Shown here: positions 47,048 to 57,664 of the stretch, piece by piece | Layout: each line of letters starts with the position of its first letter | How positions within the stretch are numbered: position 1 is the first letter of the stretch | Translations under genes and position numbers: made by a program | Origin: Sambucus nigra | Lineage: Eukaryota > Streptophyta > Magnoliopsida > Dipsacales > Adoxaceae | DNA length: 64,000 nucleotides | Assembly: GCA_949130495.1 (NCBI GenBank) | Contig: OX422213.1 | Location: forward strand, 53,206,284-53,270,283 | Direction of reading: 5' to 3' | Notes under the pieces: model-generated | What the model was told of the DNA's origin: nothing | The model's input: only the letters and a program-made list of their open reading frames with translations | Databases searched by the model: none

Positions 47048-49900
47048 TTAATGAATACCTGGTAAAAATAGCTCTGGATAACGTTCGCGCATCTCATCCT
47101 CGCGCTCCCATGTGGACTCCTCGACATTATGATGCCGCCACTGAACGCGTACTAATGGTACTATCTTCGACCTCAGTTTCCTCTCGTTGTGGTCCAGAAT
47201 AGCAATCGGCCCCTCCTTGTAGGAACTATCGGGCTGAAGATCGATGTCCTTTAAAGCAATGTGAGTATGGCCCAAGTCGTCCCTAAGATATTTCCTTAGC
47301 GAGGAATGTGGAACACATCATGAATCCTATGCAAGTGCTCCGGTAACCCAAGTCCATACGCAACTGGCCCAATCCTCTCGATGATAGTAAATAGTCCCAC
47401 ATATCTTGGTGCCAGTTTTCCAAAGCGCATAATCCCCTTCATAGGAGATACTCTGAGTAACACCTGGTCCCCCACCTTGAATTCTCTGAAGAACCTCTTG
47501 GCATCATCATAGTTCTTCTATCGGTCCTGAGCTACCCGAATACGACTTCGTATCATCCCTATCCTTGCCAAAGTGTCTTGAATCACTTCCGGCCCAAGGA
47601 GTTTGGTATCCCCCACCTCTAACCAACATGCTGGGGAACGACAAGGTCTACCATACAATGCCTCGAATGGAGCCATGCCAATGGTGAACTGGTAGGAGTT
47701 ATTATAAGCAAACTCCACCAGTGGAAGGTACTGCTCCCAACCACCTCCAAAGTCTAGGATGCACATACGCAACATGTCCTCTAACATCTGATTTGTCCGC
47801 TCTGTTTGCCCATTAGTCTGCGGGTGATATGCCGTACTCAGTCGCAACTCCGTACCCATTGCCTCCTGAAAACTCTCCCAAAATCGTGAAACAAATATCT
47901 TGTCTCGGTCAGACACGATATTTAGAGGCACCCCGTTAAGTCTCACTATCTCCGCAATGAAAATCTGCGCATACTGTCCCGTAGTGTAGTCTGTCCTCAC
48001 GGGAAGAAAATGAGCAACCTTGGTCAACCTATCCACAATTACCCATATGGAGTCGTGACCCCTCTATGACGTAGGTAACCCCGTAATAAAGTCCATGGAT
48101 ATGCTCTCCCATATCCACATCGGAACCTCTAACGGTTGTAAAAGTCCTGCCAGTTTCTGATGGTCCACCTTTACTAGCTGACAAATGGTGCATTTAGAAA
48201 CAAACATGGCAATATATCTCTTCATCCCGCTCCACCAATACTGTCGTCTCATGTCTTGGTACATCTTATCCCCACCAAGGTGTACCTCGAACAGCGAACC
48301 GTGCGACTCTATCATTACCTCGTTTCGCAAGTCTTCCCCTTCCTGAACGACCAGTCCCCCATTGAAGCGTAATCCCCCGTCTGAACTAACGGTATAGGAC
48401 TCAGCTCCCTCTGCTAGTAATTGAACAATTTTCTCCTGACAGAGCGAGTCTTTTGCCTGGGCCTTTATCACTCTCGTAACAATCTGAGGTGTAACAGTCA
48501 TCACAGACGTGAATGATCGGGCCACCGCATCCTGATGTCCCAACTCCTTCCACTTAGCTTTTCACACCTCGGCCACCTCATCTACTGGCCTACGGATCAA
48601 CGCATCTGCTACCACGTTAGCCTTCCTTGGGTGATATTGGATATCAAATTGATATTCCTTCACAAACTCAAGCAACTGACGCTGACACATATTCAGTTCC
48701 TTTTGCGTGAAGAGGTATTGTAGAGACTTGTGGTCTGTGAACAATCGAAATTTCTCCCCCAGGAGATAGTGTCTCCAAATCCGAAGAGCGAATATGACTA
48801 TCGCTAACTCCAAGTCGTGGGTGGGGTAATTCTTCTCATGAGGATTAAGCTTACGGGAAGCATAAGCTATGGCCTGACTCTCCTGTTGTAGTACACCTCT
48901 AAATCCTTGTAATGACGCATCGATGTAGACTAGATACTCAACTCCCGGTCTTGGCAATGCAAACATATGCTTTGATGTCAACTTGTCCTTCAACTCATCG
49001 AATGCCAACTGACAGACATCGCTCCAGATGAATGGCACACCTTTGCGAGTCAAATGTGTCAAAGCACCCGCTATCTTTGAGAAACCCCAAATAAACCTCC
49101 TGTAGTATCCTGCTAGGCCCAAGAAACTATGGATCTCAGTCGGTGTCGTGGGTTTTCCCCACTCCCTCACCGCGGATACCTTCCCCGGATCAACAGATAT
49201 CCCTCGGTCTGAAATGATATGCCCCAAAAATTAAACCTCCTTCAGCCAAAACCCACATTTCTCGTACTTTGCATAAAGCTCATTCTGACGTAGCGTCTGC
49301 AAAACCTGTCTCAAATGCTCGGCATGCTCCTCTTATGTCTGGGAGTAAACCAAAATGTCATCAATAAAGACAATGACGAACTGGTCTAGGAACTCTCTGA
49401 ATACCCTATTCATCAAGTCCATAAACACGGCTGGGGCATTGGTTAGGCCAAAAGGCATAACCCGAAACTCATAGGAACCATATCTCGTCAAGAAGGCAGT
49501 CTTCGTGACGTCCTGTTCCCTGATACGCAACTAATGGTATCCCGATCGCAAGTCAATCTTTGAGAAGAAGGCCGCTCCTCTTAACTGGTCGAATAAGTCA
49601 TCGATTCGGGGCAACGAATACTTATTCCGTATCGTGACTTTATTCAACTCCCGATAATCTACACACAATCTCAATGACCCATCTTTCTTCTTCACGAATA
49701 GCACAGGGGCACCCCACGGTGAAGTACTCCTACGAATAAACCCCTAAACCCCTGACCCAATAATTCTTCTATCTGATCCCTTAACTCCCTCATCTCTGCT
49801 GGAGCCATACGGTAAGGCGCGCGGGCTATTAGCCGAGTGCCCGGCGTCAAATCAATAACAAAATCTATCTCTCTACTAGGAGGTAATCCAGGTGTATCCT
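47048..49900 (-). pseudogene. Gypsy-T pol: RT, RNase H, integrase, chromodomain-like end
   Basis: Copies element RNA and integrates the DNA. In order on the minus strand: RT (49900-49330) with [29 protein letters not shown] and the intact catalytic [13 protein letters not shown] tail with [13 protein letters not shown] and [10 protein letters not shown]; RNase H (48980-48600) with [29 protein letters not shown] and [12 protein letters not shown]; integrase zinc (HLGGDKMYQDMRR...CTICQ) and core (WIWESISMDFITGLP, IVSDRDKIF, STAYHPQTNGQTERTNQMLE); then GPIAILDHNERKLRSK, VRVQWRHH and VEESTWEREDEMRERYPELF, a chromodomain-like tail. Stops at about 49518, 49331, 49226, 48559, 48061 and 47515, plus one or two frameshifts. 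Confidence 0.9.
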
Positions 49901-50105
49901 AGAATACATCAGCAAATTCTCTAACAACTGGAATCGAATCGAGTGGTATCACTGCTTCCTTAGAGGTCTCCTCCTCAATGTAATACAAGTGAGTGGAAGA
50001 TCCTCCCTCAGAATGAGGCATCGCCACTAAGAACATCTCCTGCTCGGGTATGGCAAAAATGATACTCCTACTGAAATAATCAATCATGGCTCGGTACGCA
50101 ACTAG

Positions 50106-51668
50106 TCAATCCATACCAACAATCGCATCGTACTCAGTCATCTCCAATACTAACATATCAACATGTAAGGTAAATCTCCCGATCTCTATAACCACACCTC
50201 TACAAATAAAAGAAATCACAGAACCCCTACTCAACGGTGAATCTACGTAAGTAATCGTGCTCTCTGTAGTGCCTAACAACCCCAAAGTGCGTGCAAATAT
50301 CGTGGCAATGAAATAGTGTGTGGCCCCCGTATCAAATAAAATACGACGCATAGTCCCCTGAATAGAGAACATACCCTCAATAGCAGGTGGATCATGTGGG
50401 ACTGCGGCCTGCTGGAGCTGATAAACTCGTCCGTACTGGAGCTGTCCCTGCTGGACTGGGACTGCGAGAATGGGTGGCAAAGCTGGCATCTGTGGTGGTG
50501 TTGGGAGGGCGGTGGGAAATATAGGTCTCTGGGGCTCGTGTCGAGCACTCTGCTGCTGTGGGGCCCCGCCCCTATCAGGACACTCCTGGCGCTTGTGGCC
50601 AATTTTGCCAAAAATGAAACACTTCTCCAGAAAATTTCCCCCTCTCGGACCCTGCTGCCCACGGCCCTGGTGGCCGTTGCCATTCCTCCCCTGACTGTGC
50701 TGGCCCTGATGAAACTGCTGCTGTTGGCCATGTTGGCCCTGTGCCTGATGGCTGTGCTGACCCTGACGAAAACCTCCCTGACCATTTCTGAAACCCCCAG
50801 ATCTAAACCTCTTAAAATCCTCCTGCTGGGAATCCTGATCACTCTGCCTGTGCTGACCCTGAGCAGATTGTGCCCCGCTGGCACCATTTCCCCTTGTCCT
50901 GCCTTGATGGTTGGACTCTCCTGACCGCTTACCCTCTGACAAGTGAAAGCGGTGGTCCTGGCAGTGAAGCAGTGCTGCGTTAACCACATCAGAATAAGTG
51001 GCCAACGAGAGATTATCCAACAAATGCTGACAGATCCTCCGTGTTAACCCATCCATGAACTTCTGAATCTTTTTCTCTTCGGCCGGAATCTCATCGGGAA
51101 CGATGTTCAAGAGATTAGTGAATTCGGCCTCATACTCGGCCACAGTCTTCCCCTCCTGCTTGAGGTTCATTAACTTCATCCTCATTTCGGTGTGAACGAC
51201 TGATGGAAAATACTTGCGGTCGAACCACACCCAAAACTCCTGTATAGAAAGGATATCTCTCTCCTCCGTGGTGGTAATGGAATCTCACCACTGCAATGCT
51301 GATCCTACTAGCTTAAAAGTAGCCAGTATCTGTTTTTGTACCTTTGTGCACTCATACATCCTCAAATGCCTTTGAATGTCCTTCCACTGGCTGGACACAA
51401 CGACATCGGAGCTACCTGCAAACTCCGGAGGGTGTGCTTTCTGAAAAGCATCACGAACACGTTCCCAAGCAGACGAGAATGCATGAGCCTGTACAGGCGC
51501 TACTACCAGCACCTGAGGTGGTGCCTGCTGCACTACAGCTAGAGCGGCATTTACCGCTTCGAATACAATAGCGGCAACCACTGCGGCATTCAAGGAGCCC
51601 TGGATCGGTGCAGGCTGTGGCTCGGGCTGAGCATCCCTGGGAACTCGCTTTGCACGTCGTGGAGGCAT
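50106..51668 (-). pseudogene. Gypsy-T gag-protease
   Basis: Starts MPPRRAKRVPRDAQ at 51668. The capsid region has AFQKAHPPEFAGSSD, DIQRHLRMYECTKVQK, WFDRKYFPSVV and GKTVAEYEAEFTNLL; then a Gln/Gly/His-rich linker and a zinc knuckle CFIFGKIGHKRQEC (second Cys lost). The aspartic protease follows with RRILFDTGATHYFIA and AIVGMD. One in-frame stop at 51285-51287 (expected Trp, TGG to TGA) breaks the capsid. The frame passes the stop at 50103 (again an expected Trp) into pol. Frames on the opposite strand here are shadows of its biased composition. Confidence 0.9.
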
Positions 51669-51837
51669 CTGAAATGAGAGTAAAGTCTTATAAGTTCGCA
51701 GTTACCATCTCAAAATAGCTGAAGAGCAAAACATACACAAAAGAATACAACAATCCTAAAATATAGGGCTCTATATCAAAGACAACTACGCGGAAACATA
51801 ACAAGCGGTACAGATCCTAAGGACACTAGAACCTGAT

Positions 51838-51849
51838 GTTCTGATACCA
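51838..51849 (-). other. Gypsy-T primer binding site
   Basis: Minus-strand TGGTATCAGAAC, complementary to initiator-Met tRNA except near its end, 2 nt inside the 5' LTR. Confidence 0.8.
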
Positions 51850-51851
51850 CC

Positions 51852-54763
51852 TGTGACACCCCGACTAATTAAATACCGGGTAGCTACTCCTTTATTTAAA
51901 TTAATACAAAATGTCAAGTTGGTTCAGTTCATAGCATCACTGACGAAAAACGTTTTAACAATTACTAGGCCCCTAATATTTAAAAAGTGAGTTATCAATT
52001 TTTTAATTAAATCCGATTAACATGCAATAAGTATTACATTATGAAATAATGATATCACTACCACATTATAGTCACAGTACAATGATAGAGAAATATATGA
52101 ATTTAGAGGAACACTCCTCGAAAATAATCCGAAATACCGAATAAGACTGAATACACAGTCTGAATCACTAAATAATGACAACCCAAAATCTGAAATACAA
52201 CTGAGTAAGTAGGATGTCTCTAAAAGAAAAGGGGCTACATGCCCTACAGATGAGTAAATCTGAAATAGAGTCAAGATAGAAAGTTGAGACGTCTACTATC
52301 GAGGTCCTGTAACTTCCACAGCAGCTACAGCACACCACCGGAATGGAACTCCTACGCTTGGTGTCCTTGTGGCTGGGCACCTAAAAGGTTTTTACAAAAA
52401 AAATAGATTTGAAAGAAAACGGGTCAGAGCCCGATTGTGAAAACAGTTTAAAATATAGCAAGTGTTTAATATCATTAAACAGTGAATATAAAATACATGA
52501 TAGTGCGTGCACTCACATGAGTCCCTCACCTCTGAACTAAGTGTGCACTCCTACATACCCGTATCCATTCTAGTTATTCCACTATCTAACTAGTCTATTA
52601 CAATATCTGAGTTTGCTATACTATTCGTAGTTTAATTCCCAGCATTTTAATATAAACATAGAGTTTTACCTTCATTCCTCAGGATTAGTTTCAATAACTA
52701 CTAAGAGTTTTTCCATTTTTAACTCTATAAAGATGTTACATTAATTCACATTTGTACTTATATAAACAGTTCATTTCAGTATTCCAGTATATCATTCTCA
52801 TCATAAATATACAATAATGGCACCCCTAGACTAAGCTGCGGTGCACACATACTCTGCTATCAAATCCCGGTACATCACGTACATAAGGATCACGTATTCC
52901 GAATCTCTCAGGAACCGTTTTGATATGTAACAATCACACACAATGGAGACGAACATAGTTCATATCACATGGGTCACGCACATACCTACACTCCCATGAT
53001 CAGCAGACTTATTAACTCCTCAATAAGTCATTCTCTGACCTATGTCCTCGAGGTATCATTGTAAATCCCCCCTTAGGAACACAAAGATTAGATGGCCCTG
53101 ATCGTACGCCAACCTCCCGTGATAGCAAGTATGGTAGGTATGTTATACACAGATAACCACATATACTAAGAATTCACACATCTTAGATATCTTATAATAT
53201 CAATAGAGGTATATTTTACATTCCAATATCGTCATTAAATGTTACACGTTTACAAATCCCCGAATAATATACATTAAAAGTTGCCAACCCCTCTCACGTC
53301 GTAATTTTAGGTACTTATTCCTTAACCCATATATGTCATCCGGTTTACTTCAAAATTCTAAGTTTTAATCCTCAACGTACTCCAATCTCATAACTATACC
53401 CACTAGTCAATAAGGGAAGGTTAACACTCGATTAAAATAAGTCTACTGGAAGTTCGAAATAAAATCAGGCCCAAAAGGCCATTCTGTCAACTCGTTAGAA
53501 ATCTCGTTCGAACGAGGTTGTTCGAACGAGTGTCGTTCGAACGAAGTCTTCGAACGAACTCGTTAGAAGGGATACTATCATCTCGTTAGAATCTCGTTCG
53601 AACGAGGTCGTTCGAACGACCTGGGTAGGTTTTCTAACGAGATGGCAGAATGCGCCCAGAAATTTTTCAACTCGTTTTTCTTCAATTTTCTCTTCTCTAA
53701 TTCCATTCTAAAATCATCCCAATAACGTTTTGATGTTTTTAAACTACTCTAAGTACTCCTAGGTTGCTTTTTAACCTATTTTTGGGGTCAAATCCTCCTA
53801 ATCAACATGCAATTATCATAAATCCCCAAATTTTACCCCAAACCCTATGAACATGAACACATAATTTTATTGTACCTAAATACTCATCATAAATCCGTTT
53901 TTAAATCACCCAAGTTAATTTTTAGGGTACCAATCTCGTCCAAAATCATTCTACTTGCAATTCCTAACCAAAATTAAGAGTTTCTACAACAATCCCATTG
54001 GGTTTTCTTCAAAACTTTCAAAGCATAAGGTTTCTACACTAAACATGGAGGAAATATTCATTGCAATTAATGACATCAAATCACTTGCCTTAAATCCGAT
54101 GTTCTGATTCATTGTAGATGATCAAGGTTGACTCTCTCTCTTCTTTCCGGTCACAATTTCCTTTCAAAATGCTGGTCATGGAAGATGGTTTGGTGGAACC
54201 TATTTTAACTTCTTTCTAACTCCTCTCAAAACTCTCGTAGCCCACTCTCGTGCCTTTTGCTGGTAATGGCCTTAGTGGACTTTTTAAAAATATAAAAATA
54301 AACTCTAAAATTCGTGGGTTTTAATTCCTCAATTTTTAAAATTACCAAAATACCCTTCTAGGTTGTCGGTTTGGCCTAAAAATGTCCCGGGACCCAAACT
54401 AAACCCCCGGCTAGTGTTTTCTGACTATTTCGACCCTTCTGGACGCGTTGGCGCACTCAAAATGATCATTCGGTTGATAAAAATATAATTTACTTTTTAA
54501 TTTAAATAAATTCATTCCTGACGCGACTGACACACGCGTTCCAACTAAAATTTTCAAATTATCGTATTTCTGTCTCTTGACAATTTAAATATTTTCAATA
54601 CTCATATATTACCATATATACTCAGAAATATTCAATTTTAACATCATAATCAAATACCAACTCACATCTCACTAGTATTTATATCCGGATTAATTCCCAA
54701 TTAATTCTCATTTAATTCAATTAATCCTTTAAATACAAATCAAGAAAATTACGGGGTATTACA
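51852..54763 (-). mobile_element. Gypsy-T 5' LTR (2,912 bp)
   Basis: Plus-strand ends TGTGACACCCCG and GGGGTATTACA. It contains a palindrome-rich block at 53499-53624 with six TTCGAA centres. Confidence 0.9.
53499..53624. repeat. TTCGAA palindrome cluster in Gypsy-T LTR
   Basis: Six TTCGAA centres, several inside the 12-base palindrome TCGTTCGAACGA, bounded by CTCGTTAGAA direct repeats. In the partner LTR (45757-45825) only two centres remain. Confidence 0.85.
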
Positions 54764-55391
54764 TTTTCTTTACGTCATCAACTATTTTTTTGGCATGCCT
54801 TTCTTCCTCGTCTAATATTCACGTGCTAAGCTCGTGTGCAGTAGAAGGTCTCAACCCGCGACCATACTTTCCAATTACCTGCACCATACTAATAAAGGAT
54901 GGACTATTTGCCACATGAAATGGAAGACCAATATCAAGGCATCCTTCATCTCTAACCTCCTTTTCAGTTTTAGGCTAATGTTGATCATCACAACCCTCAT
55001 CATCAAGATCAATTAAAAACCTATCCATGGGTCCCCTAATCCCCCTAGCCGTACTACGCATGCTTGAACCATCTTTTGAACTCGTGAAATACGCACCACT
55101 CCCAATATGTTCCTCGGATTTTCTTCGGGCCACATCTTTTTCAAAGTTTTTATTTTTTAAGAAATCGGCCATTTCCTATCTCACACCCGGAGGAACTCTA
55201 TCACATTCTCGAACATTTTTTTTCATTTCCATAAGATGATCTTTCATACGTTTGACACCCCCTTTTATAACCATATTGCAAATATTACATTGGAGATAGA
55301 CGTATCCTTTTCCCATTATCAACCTCCATACCATATTTCCAGGCGGGATCCTTTCTAGACATAAATCAACTACAAAAAATATATAAAACAA
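54764..55391 (-). pseudogene. hAT transposase, N-terminal BED finger part
   Basis: Minus strand from about 55391: CLERIPPGNMVWRLIMGKGY, then the BED-type finger CNICNMVIKGGVKRMKDHL with C-X2-C and a later His/Cys. VPPGV follows, then a linker (MADFLKNKNFEKDVARRKSE, GPMDRFLIDL) and EEERHAKKIVDDVKK, where the Gypsy-T insertion (target TTTTC) cuts the frame. A stop follows VPPGVR. This part binds the element ends. Confidence 0.75.
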
Positions 55392-56020
55392 AGTTATACA
55401 AAAAATAATGGATTAAACATATTTTTAACAAAAAAAACAACAACTTTATTGGGAAAAAACAATTTCTAAAAAAAAATATATAATATAAAATAATTTTTTT
55501 AAATAAACACTAAATAAAACAAAGTTAAAAAAAAACTAAAAAAGGTTTCGTATGTTTAAAAAAAACAAATAGTGACTAAACAAACACTGAATAAAAAGGT
55601 TTCGTATGTTTAAAAAAAACAAACAGTGACTAAACAAATACTGAATAAAAAACAAACAGGTTTAGTATAATTTTTTTTTTAATCAAAATACTGAATAAAA
55701 ACCAAAAAACGAAGGACGGAGTTATTACCTTCTATGAACGAAGGCCGAAATTGAAGAACGAAGGCCGGAATTAAAGAACGGTAGGCTGTATTTGAAGAAG
55801 GAAGGCTGGAACTGAACAATCGAAGGCCGGAATGAAGTTTCGGAGGCGAAACAAGAAGCTAGGGCTTACGTTACGGGTTTTGAAATAAAGGTCAAAGTTC
55901 TTTTTAAGGGTTTGTTTTTAACTTATGGCATTTTTTTAAAGTAACTTGACATTTTTTTAAAGACTAGTTCAAGAGGCGCACCCCTCGCCTCGAGGCGTAC
56001 GACTTATTCGCCTTTTTAAG

Positions 56021-56400
56021 CATTATTTGCACAACACATTACTTTTAGGAATTTTAAGAAATTCTAAGCATTTTTTTAAAGAATTCTAAACATTTTTTGT
56101 ATAACATATTAATAAGTTTTAGAAATTCTAAATATTTTTTGTACAACACATTATTTTCAGTAATTTTTAGAAATTCTAAACATCTTTTTTAAAAAGTCTC
56201 TAAACATTATTTGTACAACACATTATTTTTTAGATTTTTTATTTTTTTTAAGAATTCTAAACATTTTTTTGTACAAAACATTATTTTTAGTAATTTTTAT
56301 AATTTCTAAACATTTTTTAAGAACTCTAAACATTATTTATACAAAACATTATCTTGAGGAGTTTTTAGAAATTCTAAACATTTTTATTAATATATGTTGT
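56021..56400. repeat. AT-rich tandem array (target of the hAT)
   Basis: Six or seven imperfect units of about 45-65 bases with TTTTTAGAAATTCTAAACATTT and TTGTACAACACATTATTTT motifs. One related unit lies at 41870-41900 on the other side of the hAT, so the transposon inserted into this array. Confidence 0.75.
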
Positions 56401-56469
56401 ACAACGCGCGACGGATTTCCATGCTCTCAACCAATATCTAGTTTAAGAGTCATTCTACAAAATAAAGAG

Positions 56470-56830
56470 GAAACAAATATAATTTTTTTTAGAAAGAGGA
56501 TAGGGATGTTATTTTTTAAAAAAGAGGATACGTATGTTATTTTTTTTTAAAAAGAGGATACGAATGTTATTTTTTTTTAAAAAGACAATACGAATATTAT
56601 TTTATTTAAAAGAGAATACAAATGTTATTTTTTTTAAAGTGGATACGAATGTTATTTTATTTAATATTGTTATTTTAAAAAAAATGTGATACGGATGTTA
56701 TTTGTTTACATGTATTAGTTCTAAAAAAAAGAGGATACATATGTTTCTTTTTTTTACAAATGTAGATTTAAAAAAAAAGATACAAATACTTTGGAAAGAG
56801 GATACACTTCTCTTTTTTAACAAATCCTTT
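56470..56830. repeat. Second tandem array, ~38-bp unit
   Basis: About eight units of AAAAAGAGGATACGAATGTTATTTTTTTT type, degrading to the right. Confidence 0.8.
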
Positions 56831-57664
56831 GTATGAACTAACGGGGTACAAAACAATGAGGATAAAAGTTGCCTGGAACAAATAAAAAACAAAGAGTAAT
56901 TAGAAGGATAAAAACAGTAAGTATGTTGAAGGGTTTTCAAAAGGGGCGTAAGGGTTAGAAAAAAGAGCAGGTGCTAGGATTTCTTGCTTACACAACCAGG
57001 GTGATTGTTGGATGCCGGCTAAGGATGAGAAAGAGGAGATCATTTCGGCAGACTAAGAAGGAAGAAGAAGCAGCTTTTCTGTGCGTTTGAATTAAATCAG
57101 AATGGAACTTGTTTCATAGGTAAACAAAACCTTTTTCTCTCCATATTAGCCTATATCCGAATGACACTTTTTTTTTTCATAAAAAGAGTAAATCTCGCTC
57201 GATATCTCGGCTTAATCTCGATTTCGGTCGATACCTAGGACAACATATCGGTTTCGCCGAGATATTGCGATATTTAACTGATTCAATATTTTTTTTGAAT
57301 CGTAACTCGGATTCGGATCGCTGGGCCTCGAGACCGAGTCAACTCGGTCGAGACTTGGAACCATGGGGTGAACCTTCCGATTCCCATTCCCAATCCCATA
57401 AGTTCTACCTAGCTTATGCTATTTTTTTTAAAGATTTGATTCGATTGTTATATAGAGTTATTGACACACCTTGGCTATTGATGTGCCTATACCTTGACCT
57501 CCTTCGATAGTGGGTGGACATCGAACTTTCATGAGATTTTCATATCTATTGATCGTGGTAGTGTCGGCATCAGTTTTGCACTTTCTTTTATCAAGGATTT
57601 GGTACCTACTTGTTGTAGGTGATCAATGTGATAAAGTATTATTGGCAATGGTGGTGATTATCGA

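Larger units (their letters stand above)
44112..54763 (-). mobile_element. Complete Gypsy-T retrotransposon (Tekay/Del-like chromovirus)
   Basis: A structurally complete 10.65 kb Ty3/gypsy element on the minus strand: 5' LTR 54763-51852, primer site 51849-51838, gag-protease 51668-50106, RT to integrase 49900-47518, a chromodomain-like end 47275-47048, polypurine tract about 47020-47006, 3' LTR 47005-44112, with a perfect 5-bp target duplication. The C-terminal chromodomain-like text and very long LTRs fit the Tekay/Del chromovirus lineage. The coding frame is nearly free of indels but carries about nine in-frame stops. Confidence 0.9.
41901..56020 (-). mobile_element. BED-finger hAT transposon, interrupted by Gypsy-T
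   Basis: Inverted ends TTTAAAAAGACGCGAGGCG (41901) and, complement at 56020, CTTAAAAAGGCGAATAAG, each followed by clustered CGAGGCG motifs. Between them, on the minus strand, lies a plant hAT transposase split by the 10.65 kb retrotransposon. The subterminal leader (55540-55850) has short direct repeats (GTTTCGTATGTTTAAAAAA twice, GAACGAAGGCCGGAATT-type units). CATTATTT occurs at 41883 and 56021, but the precise target duplication is unresolved because both flanks lie in a tandem repeat. Confidence 0.75.
41615..57365. mobile_element. Outer inverted-repeat element enclosing the hAT and Gypsy-T nest
   Basis: The ends are CATGGTTCAAAGTCTCGG at 41615 and, on the complement at 57365, CATGGTTCCAAGTCTCG. 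The flanking duplication is GGGTGAAC(C) at 41607-41614(5) and 57366-57373(4). The 8-9 bp size fits hAT or Mutator superfamilies. Its own sequence appears to be just 41615-41890 and about 56400-57365, with diverged inverted ATCTCGG / CCGAGAT text. The rest is younger insertions. No transposase of its own was recognised. Confidence 0.6.

Noticed and set aside
50394..50924. 176-codon plus-strand ORF
   Set aside because: Antisense shadow of the Gln/Gly/His-rich gag linker of Gypsy-T; it has no motif of its own.
41883..56028. CATTATTT at both sides of the hAT as its 8-bp target duplication
   Set aside because: The word is part of the local tandem repeat, and it would leave unequal element ends (GTACACAATG before the inverted repeat on the left only).
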